NCBI RefSeq assembly: GCF_003732425.1
Contig: NZ_MOBX01000015.1
Location: forward strand, 328,303 to 392,302
Source: Pseudomonas fluorescens
GTDB taxonomy: Bacteria > Pseudomonadota > Gammaproteobacteria > Pseudomonadales > Pseudomonadaceae
DNA: 64,000 nucleotides
Direction: 5' to 3'
The notes below the pieces were generated by a model. That model was not told the origin of the DNA and made no database searches. It saw only the letters and a list, made by a program, of their open reading frames with translations. This document shows, piece by piece, positions 44,150 through 50,967 of the stretch; the stretch's first letter is position 1, and each line of letters begins with the position of its first letter. A program made the position numbers and the translations under genes.

Positions 44150-45526
44150 GTGTACATCAAAGGACGTTGCATCGTGTCCGTCTGTGCGCTGCTGTTTTTC
44201 CAGCAGACGATGGCGGCCGGAATGGATTGTGCGAAAGCGGTGACAACCGTGGAAAAAACTATCTGTGCGAATACCGGTTTGTATGAACTGGATACGCAGA
44301 TGGGCGAGGTTTACCGACAGTTGATGAAGGCTTCCGTCGAGACTCGACCGCAGCTGAAGGGCACGCAACGGCTTTGGTTGAAAACGCGTAATGAGTGCGC
44401 TGAGGATGTTTCGTGTCTGGATCAGCGTTATCGCGAACAGCTGAAAAGTTTGCAGGCGCAATGGGCAGAAGCTGTCGCCCATCAGCCGACCGGCGCCGAT
44501 AAAGAGGTGCTGGATGATCTGCAAAAACGTATTCAGACAGCCAGTCAGAATGATCCGGAGTTTGCCCTGGAACGGACGCTCGCCTCACTGACACTGAACA
44601 GCGCCGAAACTTCGTTTTCAGCAGAGCCCGACGCCGATCAATTCGCCAATAAAACACACTTCCCGAAGACCCTCCCCAAAGGCGTTTCCCGCAGCGAGTG
44701 GACAGCTTTGAATGCCACGGACTTCGAGGCTGACACCGCGCAGGGCCCAACCTCGTTCACATTGCTGGATCTGGACAATGACGGGCGACGTGACCTGATC
44801 ATTCAGACCTACACCGGCGGCACCGGCCTGTACACGTTCGTGGAAATCTTTCACCGCGATGGTGACCGGTTCACCCGCAGAACCCAGGCGTCCGACGGCG
44901 AATCCCTCGGCGGTTCCCTCTACTCCATCAATGAGCGCGGCTCCAACCAGTCCGTGAACTGGATCAGCATTCACGGCAAGGTCTACGCCGCCTATCGCGA
45001 CAGTGGATACGGCATCGATAATGTCTACCTGCTCAGTCCGTGGCAGGCGAACCAGTTGGTGCCCAAGCTGACGGTTCGTTATCGCTATCAACTCAGCATC
45101 CCTCGCACTCAGCCTGATGATGAGCACAAAACCACTTATAAGCTGAAGCCGGACCTGCACCGCGCACTTGCCCGTGGCCTGGCCACCATCGAGGATGACT
45201 CGTCCGACAGCGGGCAAGAGCGAAAGCCTATGTGCCCGATTCCCCCGTCCGCCACCGACAGCGAGGAATATTACGGCTACGGCGCAGGCTATTACGCCAT
45301 CGAACAGGTCGCGGACTTCCCGGTAATCATCGGCAGCGAGTGCTTTATTGCCAGAATGAACGACTGGTTTGGCGCCTACAGCGCAAAGGATGGGCTGTTT
45401 GCGCAACTGACTTTGCGTAAACCCGGCGAGGAAGCGCAAGAGCGCGAATACAAGGTCAATGGCCGTCGGCGTCTTACCGAAATCAGCACGTCTATCGGCA
45501 AACCCGAGGGTGGCGCGGCGCAATAG
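44150..45526 (+). CDS. Exported LprI-domain (DUF1311) protein
   Basis: Protein of 458 aa. It has a probable signal peptide (CIVSVCALLFFQQTMAAG), an N-terminal LprI/DUF1311 domain with its four cysteines (MDCAKAV, KTICAN, NECAEDVSCLDQRY; about 26-85), and a long C-terminal region containing a FG-GAP/VCBS-like strand (FTLLDLDNDGRRDLIIQTY). LprI-domain proteins include lysozyme inhibitors but most are uncharacterised. The GTG at 44150 is assumed; another GTG eight codons later would still keep the signal. Standalone gene with its own terminator. Confidence 0.8.
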   Translation: MYIKGRCIVSVCALLFFQQTMAAGMDCAKAVTTVEKTICANTGLYELDTQMGEVYRQLMKASVETRPQLKGTQRLWLKTRNECAEDVSCLDQRYREQLKSLQAQWAEAVAHQPTGADKEVLDDLQKRIQTASQNDPEFALERTLASLTLNSAETSFSAEPDADQFANKTHFPKTLPKGVSRSEWTALNATDFEADTAQGPTSFTLLDLDNDGRRDLIIQTYTGGTGLYTFVEIFHRDGDRFTRRTQASDGESLGGSLYSINERGSNQSVNWISIHGKVYAAYRDSGYGIDNVYLLSPWQANQLVPKLTVRYRYQLSIPRTQPDDEHKTTYKLKPDLHRALARGLATIEDDSSDSGQERKPMCPIPPSATDSEEYYGYGAGYYAIEQVADFPVIIGSECFIARMNDWFGAYSAKDGLFAQLTLRKPGEEAQEREYKVNGRRRLTEISTSIGKPEGGAAQ

Positions 45527-45545
45527 TGCTCAACGGTCGCGCATG

Positions 45546-45582
45546 AAAAAGCCCCGGGAGTTGAAACTGCGCGGGGCTTTTT
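45546..45582 (+). terminator. Terminator after the LprI-domain gene
   Basis: Stem aaaaagccccg / cggggcttttt, 15-nt loop, T run. Confidence 0.88.
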
Positions 45583-45610
45583 TGCGGATGTTCGAGACAT
45601 CCTGAATGAG

Positions 45611-45687
45611 TGGTGTCCCAGGGCAGGTTCGAACTGCCAACCTTCCCCTTAGGAGGGGGATGCTCTATCCAATTGAGCTACTGAGAC
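45611..45687 (-). tRNA. tRNA-Arg (CCT)
   Basis: Reverse-strand cloverleaf of 77 nt including encoded CCA. Acceptor GTCTCAG/CTGGGAC, D-arm AGCTCAATTGGATAGAGC, anticodon loop CTCCTAA (anticodon CCT), T-arm GGTTCGAAC type. Reads the AGG codon. Confidence 0.96.
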
Positions 45688-45929
45688 ACTGAGTTGTGAC
45701 GGCCAGACGCGGTGCGACGGACGGCGTGCATGTTAACGGCCGAACCCTGATTTGTCATGTCGTCCGTGGGGCTTTTTAAGTGTAGGCAGGCGCCCTGCAA
45801 TGCTGCGGGAAAATTTACCGTGCAATTTGCACTACCCTTCAAAAGACATCCTTGCAGATTGCAACCCGAAGACTTGGAAAAAACCTTCCAAATGCTTGTT
45901 TTTAAAGGACTTAACAGCAGTTAGACTGT

Positions 45930-45945
45930 TGGCACGGCGGGTGCT
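45930..45945 (+). promoter_or_regulatory. Sigma-54-like promoter upstream of the small-protein gene
   Basis: TGGCAC-GGCGG-GTGCT: GG at 45931-45932 and GC at 45943-45944 with the required 10-nt gap; one mismatch from TGGCAC-N5-TTGCT. Predicted start near 45956, 28 nt before the ATG at 45984. The 240 nt further left (45688-45929) hold no gene that I can support. Confidence 0.6.
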
Positions 45946-45983
45946 TTGTCTGTTCCAGAGCAGAACAATCGGAGCACCGCCTC

Positions 45984-46217
45984 ATGAACAGCACTCTCTT
46001 GCTTGCAAATGCAATCGCCCTGGCAGCTGTCGTCGGCTTTCACTTTGTCCCAGAGGGTGCTGCACCAGAGTCGGTAGCCCAGCGCATGCCGCATTATTTG
46101 CAGGTGCAAAGAGCACCGCAATTGGCAGTGCTGAGTGATCAGGACTTCGCCCCACAGGCGGTTAGCGAGCCTGAGCAGGCAACTTCTGCGCACGCTACCG
46201 AACGTCTGGTTTTTTGA
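45984..46217 (+). CDS. Small exported or membrane-anchored protein
   Basis: Protein of 77 aa. N-terminal hydrophobic segment MNSTLLLANAIALAAVVGFHFV could be a signal peptide or a single anchor; the rest is hydrophilic (PHYLQVQRAPQLAVLSDQDF, then a Glu/Ala/Thr-rich end). ATG at 45984 has GGAG upstream. No family recognised. It lies 20 nt before the next small gene and is probably in one transcript with it. Confidence 0.6.
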   Translation: MNSTLLLANAIALAAVVGFHFVPEGAAPESVAQRMPHYLQVQRAPQLAVLSDQDFAPQAVSEPEQATSAHATERLVF

Positions 46218-46237
46218 AATATCTTCAGGAGTACAGC

Positions 46238-46417
46238 ATGTCCAAGTCAGCTGCAGGATTTCTGATCCTCGCCTTATTGAGTGGCGTTGTGCATTTTGCG
46301 CTGTTCGAGGAAACCGAAATCACCCTGCCGTTGATTGGCTGTGGCGTGTTTGCGGTGCTATTCGTATTGGCGCTGGTTGCCGGGCGCCGGATCAAATTTG
46401 ATCCGGTGTTGCGTTGA
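46238..46417 (+). CDS. Small inner-membrane protein, two helices
   Basis: Protein of 59 aa: helix 1 about 6-22 (GFLILALLSGVVHFALF), short acidic turn (EETEIT), helix 2 about 29-48, and a basic tail RRIKFDPVLR. ATG at 46238 has AGGAG. Its 3' end overlaps the phnN 3' end by 26 nt, within a 20-bp palindrome. Function unknown. Confidence 0.65.
   Translation: MSKSAAGFLILALLSGVVHFALFEETEITLPLIGCGVFAVLFVLALVAGRRIKFDPVLR
46387..46406. repeat. 20-bp perfect palindrome at the convergent gene ends
   Basis: ccggatcaaa / tttgatccgg at 46387-46406, covering the phnN stop codon and the last codons of the small membrane protein. It lacks a T run, so it is not a typical terminator. Confidence 0.8.
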
Positions 46418-46961
46418 GCTTGATCAGCTCGAGCAATTGATGGACGGCGACCGCCAGGTCGCCGGAGTTGTCGATCAGGTGCACCGGCGCGTCGCTTGAT
46501 CGCCTGTCCTTAAACAGGGCGTTACGGGCAAGTCTGACGTCGATCTGTTCCAGTGTCTCTCGACCGCGCCGCAGCAAGCGTTCGCGCAAGACCTCATCTT
46601 TGACTGTCAGCAGAACCGGCAACAACGTCGGATAGCGTTCCATCGCCTGACGCAGGTTCGCGCGCGAGCCGTTCACTAGCACATCGCGCCCGACACGCAA
46701 CCATTCGTCCATTTCTCGGGGGATGCCGTAGGCCAGGCCATTGGCGTGCCATGAGAGGGAAAATTCGCCGGCGCGCTGACGTCGCTCGAACTCTTCAGGC
46801 GTCACGCCGATGGCATCTTCACCCACTGACTCCGCTGATCGGGTAATCACCCGGCGCATGATTTCGCAGTTCCTCGCCCGCAGTGGCTCACGTGCGGCCT
46901 CAATCAGGCTGTCCTTGCCTGAACCGGACGGTCCCATCAGATAAATAAGCCTGCCATCCAT
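46392..46961 (-). CDS. phnN: Ribose 1,5-bisphosphate phosphokinase PhnN
   Basis: Kinase of 189 aa that converts ribose 1,5-bisphosphate to PRPP, part of phosphonate breakdown but also an alternative PRPP source. P-loop GPSGSGKDSL (residues 10-19), guanylate-kinase-like core (RRVITR, GEFSLSWHANGLAYGIP), and DVLVNGSRANL. ATG at 46961. No other phn gene is visible nearby, so it is a solitary copy here. Confidence 0.92.
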   Translation of the reverse strand: MDGRLIYLMGPSGSGKDSLIEAAREPLRARNCEIMRRVITRSAESVGEDAIGVTPEEFERRQRAGEFSLSWHANGLAYGIPREMDEWLRVGRDVLVNGSRANLRQAMERYPTLLPVLLTVKDEVLRERLLRRGRETLEQIDVRLARNALFKDRRSSDAPVHLIDNSGDLAVAVHQLLELIKLNATPDQI

Positions 46962-47166
46962 CCTGAAAAGCCCTCTGGCAAGCGACTGCCACTAGTAAAT
47001 CGGCAAATTGCCACTATCCTGTACAGATAAGGAACAAGGATTGAAAGCCGCATAGCATGCACGTTCTGACGTCTTCGGACATCAATTCATAGGCATCAGG
47101 AAGCGGTCAGAGAGGTTGGCCATGGCAAAGTTTTCCAACCAGTCCGCATTTCTGATAATTGGTGCT

Positions 47167-47243
47167 GGCATTACGCCTTTACCCGGCTCAATATTTGTCA
47201 CAGAATTGACGCCAATGATCTGGCTATTTTGAGGCATGATGCC
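47167..47243. promoter_or_regulatory. Two GGC-N5-GCC sites, possible AmrZ operators
   Basis: ggcattacgcc at 47167-47177 and ggcatgatgcc (perfect palindrome) at 47233-47243, 66 bp apart, 107-183 nt upstream of amrZ. AmrZ is autorepressed in P. aeruginosa through sites of similar GGCAT-type composition. The assignment is inferred from this. Confidence 0.45.
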
Positions 47244-47264
47244 GGCCTCTTAGCAATTCAGGTT

Positions 47265-47292
47265 GAACCATTTGGCGCGGATGCTTGTCCTA
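47265..47292 (+). promoter_or_regulatory. Possible AlgU (ECF) promoter of amrZ
   Basis: GAACCA at 47265-47270, 17-nt spacer, TCCTA at 47288-47292, near the AlgU pattern GAACTT-N16/17-TCNNA. amrZ is AlgU-dependent in P. aeruginosa. The rest of the 46962-47349 gap shows no convincing gene. Confidence 0.4.
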
Positions 47293-47349
47293 CCACACAT
47301 CCTGCGGCCAATCCCGAGAACCGCTCCCCTGAACTAACCGGTTAAATAT

Positions 47350-47676
47350 ATGCGCCCATTGAAACAGGCAATTTATTCCAGCCGTACGGCTGACAAGTTT
47401 GTCGTACGTCTGCCAGACGGAATGCGTGAACGCATTGCCGAGGTGGCTCGCAATCATCATCGCAGCATGAACTCCGAGATCATTGCGCGCCTTGAGCAGA
47501 GTCTTATTCAGGAAGGTGCATTGGGCGAAGAACTGAGCATGCGCCTGGACAGCCCTGAGCTGTCGTTGCACGAGCGTGAGCTGCTGCAACGCTTCCGTCA
47601 GCTGTCTCACCGTCAACAGAACGCGTTGGTGTCCTTGATCGCCCACGACGCTGAAATGGCCGCAGACGCGTCCTGA
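47350..47676 (+). CDS. amrZ: Ribbon-helix-helix regulator AmrZ
   Basis: DNA-binding regulator of 108 aa controlling alginate, motility, iron and cyclic-di-GMP genes. RHH domain about 15-55 (DKFVVRLPDGMRERIAEVARNHHRSMNSEIIARLEQSL) and a C-terminal oligomerisation helix (LSLHERELLQRFRQLSHRQQNAL). ATG at 47350 directly follows a TAACCGGTTA palindrome and has only a weak Shine-Dalgarno. Followed by its own terminator. Confidence 0.95.
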   Translation: MRPLKQAIYSSRTADKFVVRLPDGMRERIAEVARNHHRSMNSEIIARLEQSLIQEGALGEELSMRLDSPELSLHERELLQRFRQLSHRQQNALVSLIAHDAEMAADAS

Positions 47677-47693
47677 GCCTTACGAACATCTCA

Positions 47694-47720
47694 AGCCAGC
47701 ATGATTGCTGGCTTTTTTTT
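47694..47720 (+). terminator. Terminator of amrZ
   Basis: Stem agccagc / gctggct, 6-nt loop, followed by eight T. Confidence 0.92.
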
Positions 47721-47764
47721 GCCTGCGATCCAGGGACTGGCGCCACTGGTAAAGCCACAGGTAC

Positions 47765-47792
47765 AAAAAGCCCGCCAATTGGCGGGCTTTTT
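47765..47792. terminator. Bidirectional terminator, mainly for mgtE
   Basis: Stem aaaaagcccgcc-AATT-ggcgggcttttt, 12 bp with A and T runs on both sides. Confidence 0.92.
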
Positions 47793-47804
47793 CATTGCAA
47801 CGAA

Positions 47805-49247
47805 TCAGAGCAGGAAGATGGTCGCCAACCCCAGGAAGATGAAGAAACCACCACTGTCAGTCATGGCGGTAATCATCACGCTGGCCCCCATTGCCGGGTC
47901 ACGCCCCATCTTTGCCAGCGTCATCGGGATCAACACCCCCATCAAAGCTGCGAGAAGCAGATTGAGGGTCATCGCCGCTGTCATCACCACACCCAGCGAC
48001 CAACTGCCGTAAAGCAGATAAGCGACCACGCCGATCACGCCACCCCAGACCAGACCATTGATCAGACCGACCGCCAGCTCCTTGCGCATCAAACGCGAGG
48101 TATTGCCGGTGCTGACCTGGTCGAGTGCCATGGCGCGAACGATCATGGTGATCGTCTGGTTACCGGAGTTGCCGCCGATACCCGCCACGATCGGCATCAA
48201 CGCCGCGAGCGCTACCAGCTTCTCGATCGAACCTTCAAACAGACCAATCACCCGCGATGCGACGAACGCGGTGATCAGGTTGATCGCCAGCCACGCCCAA
48301 CGGTTGCGCAGGGACTTCCACACGGAAGCGAAGATGTCTTCCTCTTCACGCAGACCCGCCATGTTGAGGACTTCGCTTTCGCTTTCCTCACGGATCAGGT
48401 CGACCATTTCGTCGATGGTCAGACGGCCGATCAGCTTGCCGTTCTTGTCGACCACCGGGGCCGAGATCAAGTCGTAACGCTCGAACGCCTGAGCGGCATC
48501 GTAGGCGTCTTCGTCCGGGTGGAAACTCACCGGATCGCTGGCCATGACATCAGCTACCTGCTTTTCCGGGTCGTTGACCAGCAAACGCTTGATCGGCAGC
48601 ACGCCTTTGAGCACGCCGTCGTAATCAACCACGAACAGTTTGTCGGTATGGCCGGGAAGTTCTTTGAGACGACGCAGATAGCGCAGCACCACTTCGAGGC
48701 TGACATCCTCACGGATGGTCACCATCTCGAAGTCCATCAGTGCACCGACCTGCTCCTCATCGTAGGACAAGGCCGAACGGACACGCTCGCGCTGCTGGTT
48801 ATCGAGGCTCTCCATCAGCTCATGGACGACGTCTCGCGGCAGCTCGGAGGCCAGGTCAGCAAGTTCGTCGGCGTCCATGTCCTTGGCAGCAGCCAGGAGC
48901 TCGTGATCGTCCATGTCGGCGATCAGCGTTTCACGAACCGAATCGGATACTTCGAGAAGAATGTCGCCGTCGCGATCGGCCTTGACCAGTTGCCAGAGCG
49001 TCAGACGATCGTCCAGCGGCAAGGCTTCGAGAATGTAGGCGACGTCGGCAGAGTGCAGATCATCGAGCTTGCGTTGCAACTCGACGAGATTTTGCCGGTG
49101 AACCAGGTTTTCGACCCGGTCGTGGTGCGCGCCTTCCTGGCGATGAGTCAGGTCTTCGACGACCCGTTGGCGCTGCAGCAGCTCGACGACTTGAGCCAGG
49201 CGATCCTGCAGGCTTTCCTGTGTTTTCTTTACTTCGATTTCAGACAT
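47805..49247 (-). CDS. mgtE: Magnesium transporter MgtE
   Basis: Mg2+ channel of 480 aa in the inner membrane. N-terminal superhelical MgtE_N domain (about 45-150), two CBS domains (about 160-290) that gate on cytoplasmic Mg2+, a connecting helix, then five helices with the pore motif PIVAGIGGNSGNQT and the Asp-containing ITAMTDSGGFF. ATG at 49247 follows GGAG. It has a ~290-nt upstream region with hairpins that could act as a leader. Confidence 0.95.
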   Translation of the reverse strand: MSEIEVKKTQESLQDRLAQVVELLQRQRVVEDLTHRQEGAHHDRVENLVHRQNLVELQRKLDDLHSADVAYILEALPLDDRLTLWQLVKADRDGDILLEVSDSVRETLIADMDDHELLAAAKDMDADELADLASELPRDVVHELMESLDNQQRERVRSALSYDEEQVGALMDFEMVTIREDVSLEVVLRYLRRLKELPGHTDKLFVVDYDGVLKGVLPIKRLLVNDPEKQVADVMASDPVSFHPDEDAYDAAQAFERYDLISAPVVDKNGKLIGRLTIDEMVDLIREESESEVLNMAGLREEEDIFASVWKSLRNRWAWLAINLITAFVASRVIGLFEGSIEKLVALAALMPIVAGIGGNSGNQTITMIVRAMALDQVSTGNTSRLMRKELAVGLINGLVWGGVIGVVAYLLYGSWSLGVVMTAAMTLNLLLAALMGVLIPMTLAKMGRDPAMGASVMITAMTDSGGFFIFLGLATIFLL

Positions 49248-49568
49248 AGGCGAACTCCACTCCCAGCAGCGGGGCACGCCGGAAGGATCAATCAGTCAAT
49301 TCATGATTGGTGAAACGGGGTACTGAGTAACTACTGGGTAAGTCCATGGAGGTTTTCCATAAGCCCCGGCGGGGCTGACGGGCGCAATGATACACCGCCT
49401 GACGGTTTTAAACGTTAAAAAATCACGGTCGAAACAAGCGCTTGCGAAACAAACCTGAGCACTGTCCTGATCCGTGCAAATGCGACGACTCATCCTGAAA
49501 AGAAAACACACCACCGATGAAAAATGTAGCGGCTACCCTTGAGCTTAGATCGTCATGGAGGACGTCGA
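49248..49568. other. Intergenic region with possible mgtE leader
   Basis: 320 nt between divergent genes. A 6-bp hairpin agcccc-GGC-ggggct at 49362-49376 lies next to tggaggttttcca, on the mgtE side, with A/T-rich DNA at 49405-49425 where a promoter would be expected. No gene is supported. Confidence 0.5.
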
Positions 49569-50087
49569 ATGCCAGCCAAACCGATATTCTTTTTACTCAC
49601 CAGCCTGTTTTGCCTCCCACCTGCCGGGGCCGCCACCAGCCTTCATCGCTGCGAAGCCGCCGACGGCAGCATCACCTTTACCAGCATGAGCTGCGCGAGC
49701 GGTGAACAGCGCTCAGTGCAGGAAGTCCACCCCTACTCGCCCGGATCAGTCGTGGCGGTAATGCCGGAACACAACCACGAAGAAATATCCGGTATGAAAA
49801 CCAACGGGCGCGACCCCGGCATTGCCGGCGTTACTGAAGACAAATGTGGAAATCTGATCGATGCCAGACAACGTCGTGCAGCGATCATCAATCAACGTGT
49901 GGTTGCCGGCATGAGTCAACAGGACGTCGAAAGCGCGCTGGGTAAACCGGATAAGGTAAATATTCGGACATCAACCACGAGCTATCGATACGACCTCAAG
50001 CGAGGACGTTCGGCTCAGATTAATTTTGATGAGCGAGGATGCGTGAAAGCAAAAGCCAAATCCCGGACAGCAAAAAGCCCGCGTTAA
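49569..50087 (+). CDS. Exported protein with DUF4124-like and OmlA-like regions
   Basis: Protein of 172 aa with a signal peptide (PIFFLLTSLFCLPPAGA). The first part (SLHRCEAADGSITFTSMSC) resembles DUF4124. The C-terminal part (VVAGMSQQDVESALGKPDKV, then YDLKRG) resembles the SmpA/OmlA fold used in outer-membrane assembly lipoproteins. ATG at 49569 has GGAGG. Function unknown, probably periplasmic. The stop codon lies inside its terminator stem. Confidence 0.82.
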   Translation: MPAKPIFFLLTSLFCLPPAGAATSLHRCEAADGSITFTSMSCASGEQRSVQEVHPYSPGSVVAVMPEHNHEEISGMKTNGRDPGIAGVTEDKCGNLIDARQRRAAIINQRVVAGMSQQDVESALGKPDKVNIRTSTTSYRYDLKRGRSAQINFDERGCVKAKAKSRTAKSPR

Positions 50088-50099
50088 ACGCGGGCTTTT
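50073..50099 (+). terminator. Terminator overlapping the stop codon of the upstream gene
   Basis: Stem aaaagcccgcg / cgcgggctttt; the TAA stop (50085-50087) is in the loop. Confidence 0.9.
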
Positions 50100-50106
50100 C
50101 GGTATA

Positions 50107-50183
50107 TGGTGCACTCGACAGGATTCGAACCTGTGACCGCTCGGTTCGTAGCCGAGTACTCTATCCAGCTGAGCTACGAGTGC
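50107..50183 (-). tRNA. tRNA-Arg (ACG), copy 1
   Basis: 77-nt cloverleaf with CCA. Acceptor GCACTCG/CGAGTGC, anticodon loop CTACGAA (anticodon ACG, normally edited to ICG). Confidence 0.97.
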
Positions 50184-50254
50184 ATTTGTGTTTTTAGACC
50201 AGACCACAACTGGTTGAAGCCAAGTCATTTACATTGCTGTAACTGACTCTTAAA

Positions 50255-50331
50255 TGGTGCACTCGACAGGATTCGAACCTGTGACCGCTCGGTTCGTAGC
50301 CGAGTACTCTATCCAGCTGAGCTACGAGTGC
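50255..50331 (-). tRNA. tRNA-Arg (ACG), copy 2
   Basis: Identical in sequence to the copy at 50107-50183, 71 nt apart, same strand; a tandem duplication downstream of rsmA and tRNA-Ser. Confidence 0.97.
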
Positions 50332-50438
50332 ATTTGTTGCGCCGCATTATAGCCCGTCTAATCTCTATTCCAACCACTTTTTCTATTAATTTCAACAACT
50401 TACAGAAAAAGCCAGATTACAACGTACTAAGCAAATAA

Positions 50439-50529
50439 TGGCGGAGAACGGGGGATTCGAACCCCCGACACCCTTGTGAGGTGTACTCCCTTAGCAGGGG
50501 AGCGCCTTCGGCCACTCGGCCAGCTCTCC
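50439..50529 (-). tRNA. tRNA-Ser (GCT)
   Basis: 91-nt class II tRNA with long variable arm (ACACC..GGTGT) and encoded CCA; anticodon loop CTGCTAA (GCT), reading AGC/AGU. It lies 62 nt downstream of rsmA. Confidence 0.96.
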
Positions 50530-50591
50530 GCAACACGGGGCGTATCTTAACCAACCTTTTCCCCGTTTGCAAACATAAAAATCGATAAAAA

Positions 50592-50780
50592 TTAATGGCT
50601 TGGTTCTTCGTCCTTCTCTTTCTTTATACGCAGGTAAATTTCCTCACGGTGCACGGCAACCTCTTTCGGGGCGTTGACGCCGATACGCACTTGGTTTCCT
50701 TTAACGCCGAGCACGGTCACGGTGATTTCGCCATCACCGATAATCAGGCTTTCTGCGCACCGACGAGTCAGAATCAGCAT
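50592..50780 (-). CDS. rsmA: Translational regulator RsmA (CsrA family)
   Basis: RNA-binding dimer of 62 aa that blocks GGA-containing leaders and is titrated by the Gac-induced small RNAs. It shows LILTRRCAESLIIGD, VKGNQVRIGVNAP and VHREEIYLRI with the RNA-contacting Arg44. ATG at 50780 follows GAGGAG. The order alaS-lysC-rsmA-tRNA-Ser is the standard one in pseudomonads. It links functionally to gacS at 4.5 kb. Confidence 0.97.
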   Translation of the reverse strand: MLILTRRCAESLIIGDGEITVTVLGVKGNQVRIGVNAPKEVAVHREEIYLRIKKEKDEEPSH

Positions 50781-50930
50781 ACCTTTCTCCTCACGCAATT
50801 CAGTTCAGGGACAACAGTCTGCAAAAAAAAGGCACCCGACCTACAACCGGAGCGATCGTAGCCCTACATGCCTGAGTATTGACCAGCGCGAGCAAAAGAA
50901 CAGTTCAGGGCTCGCGCCATTCAAAAAATA

Positions 50931-50955
50931 AAGGGCGCGGTCAGACCGCGCCCTT
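50931..50955 (-). terminator. Terminator between lysC and rsmA
   Basis: Stem aagggcgcgg / ccgcgccctt, followed on the reverse strand by a T-rich run (complement of 50921-50930). It implies a separate promoter for rsmA. Confidence 0.9.
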
Positions 50956-50967
50956 CAAGAAACGGAA

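Noticed and set aside
45688..45929. Possible small RNA between tRNA-Arg and the small-protein gene
   Set aside because: A weak hairpin (ttggaa...ttccaa) exists, but no GacA box, no clear promoter and no proper terminator.
47122..47232. 36-aa ORF MAKFSNQSAFLIIGAG... upstream of amrZ
   Set aside because: It covers a probable AmrZ operator, has no matching neighbour, and could be chance; kept out of the gene list.
50107..50529. Integrated element attachment site at the tRNA cluster
   Set aside because: No integrase or displaced tRNA 3' copy is visible; the two tRNA-Arg genes are full-length tandem copies.
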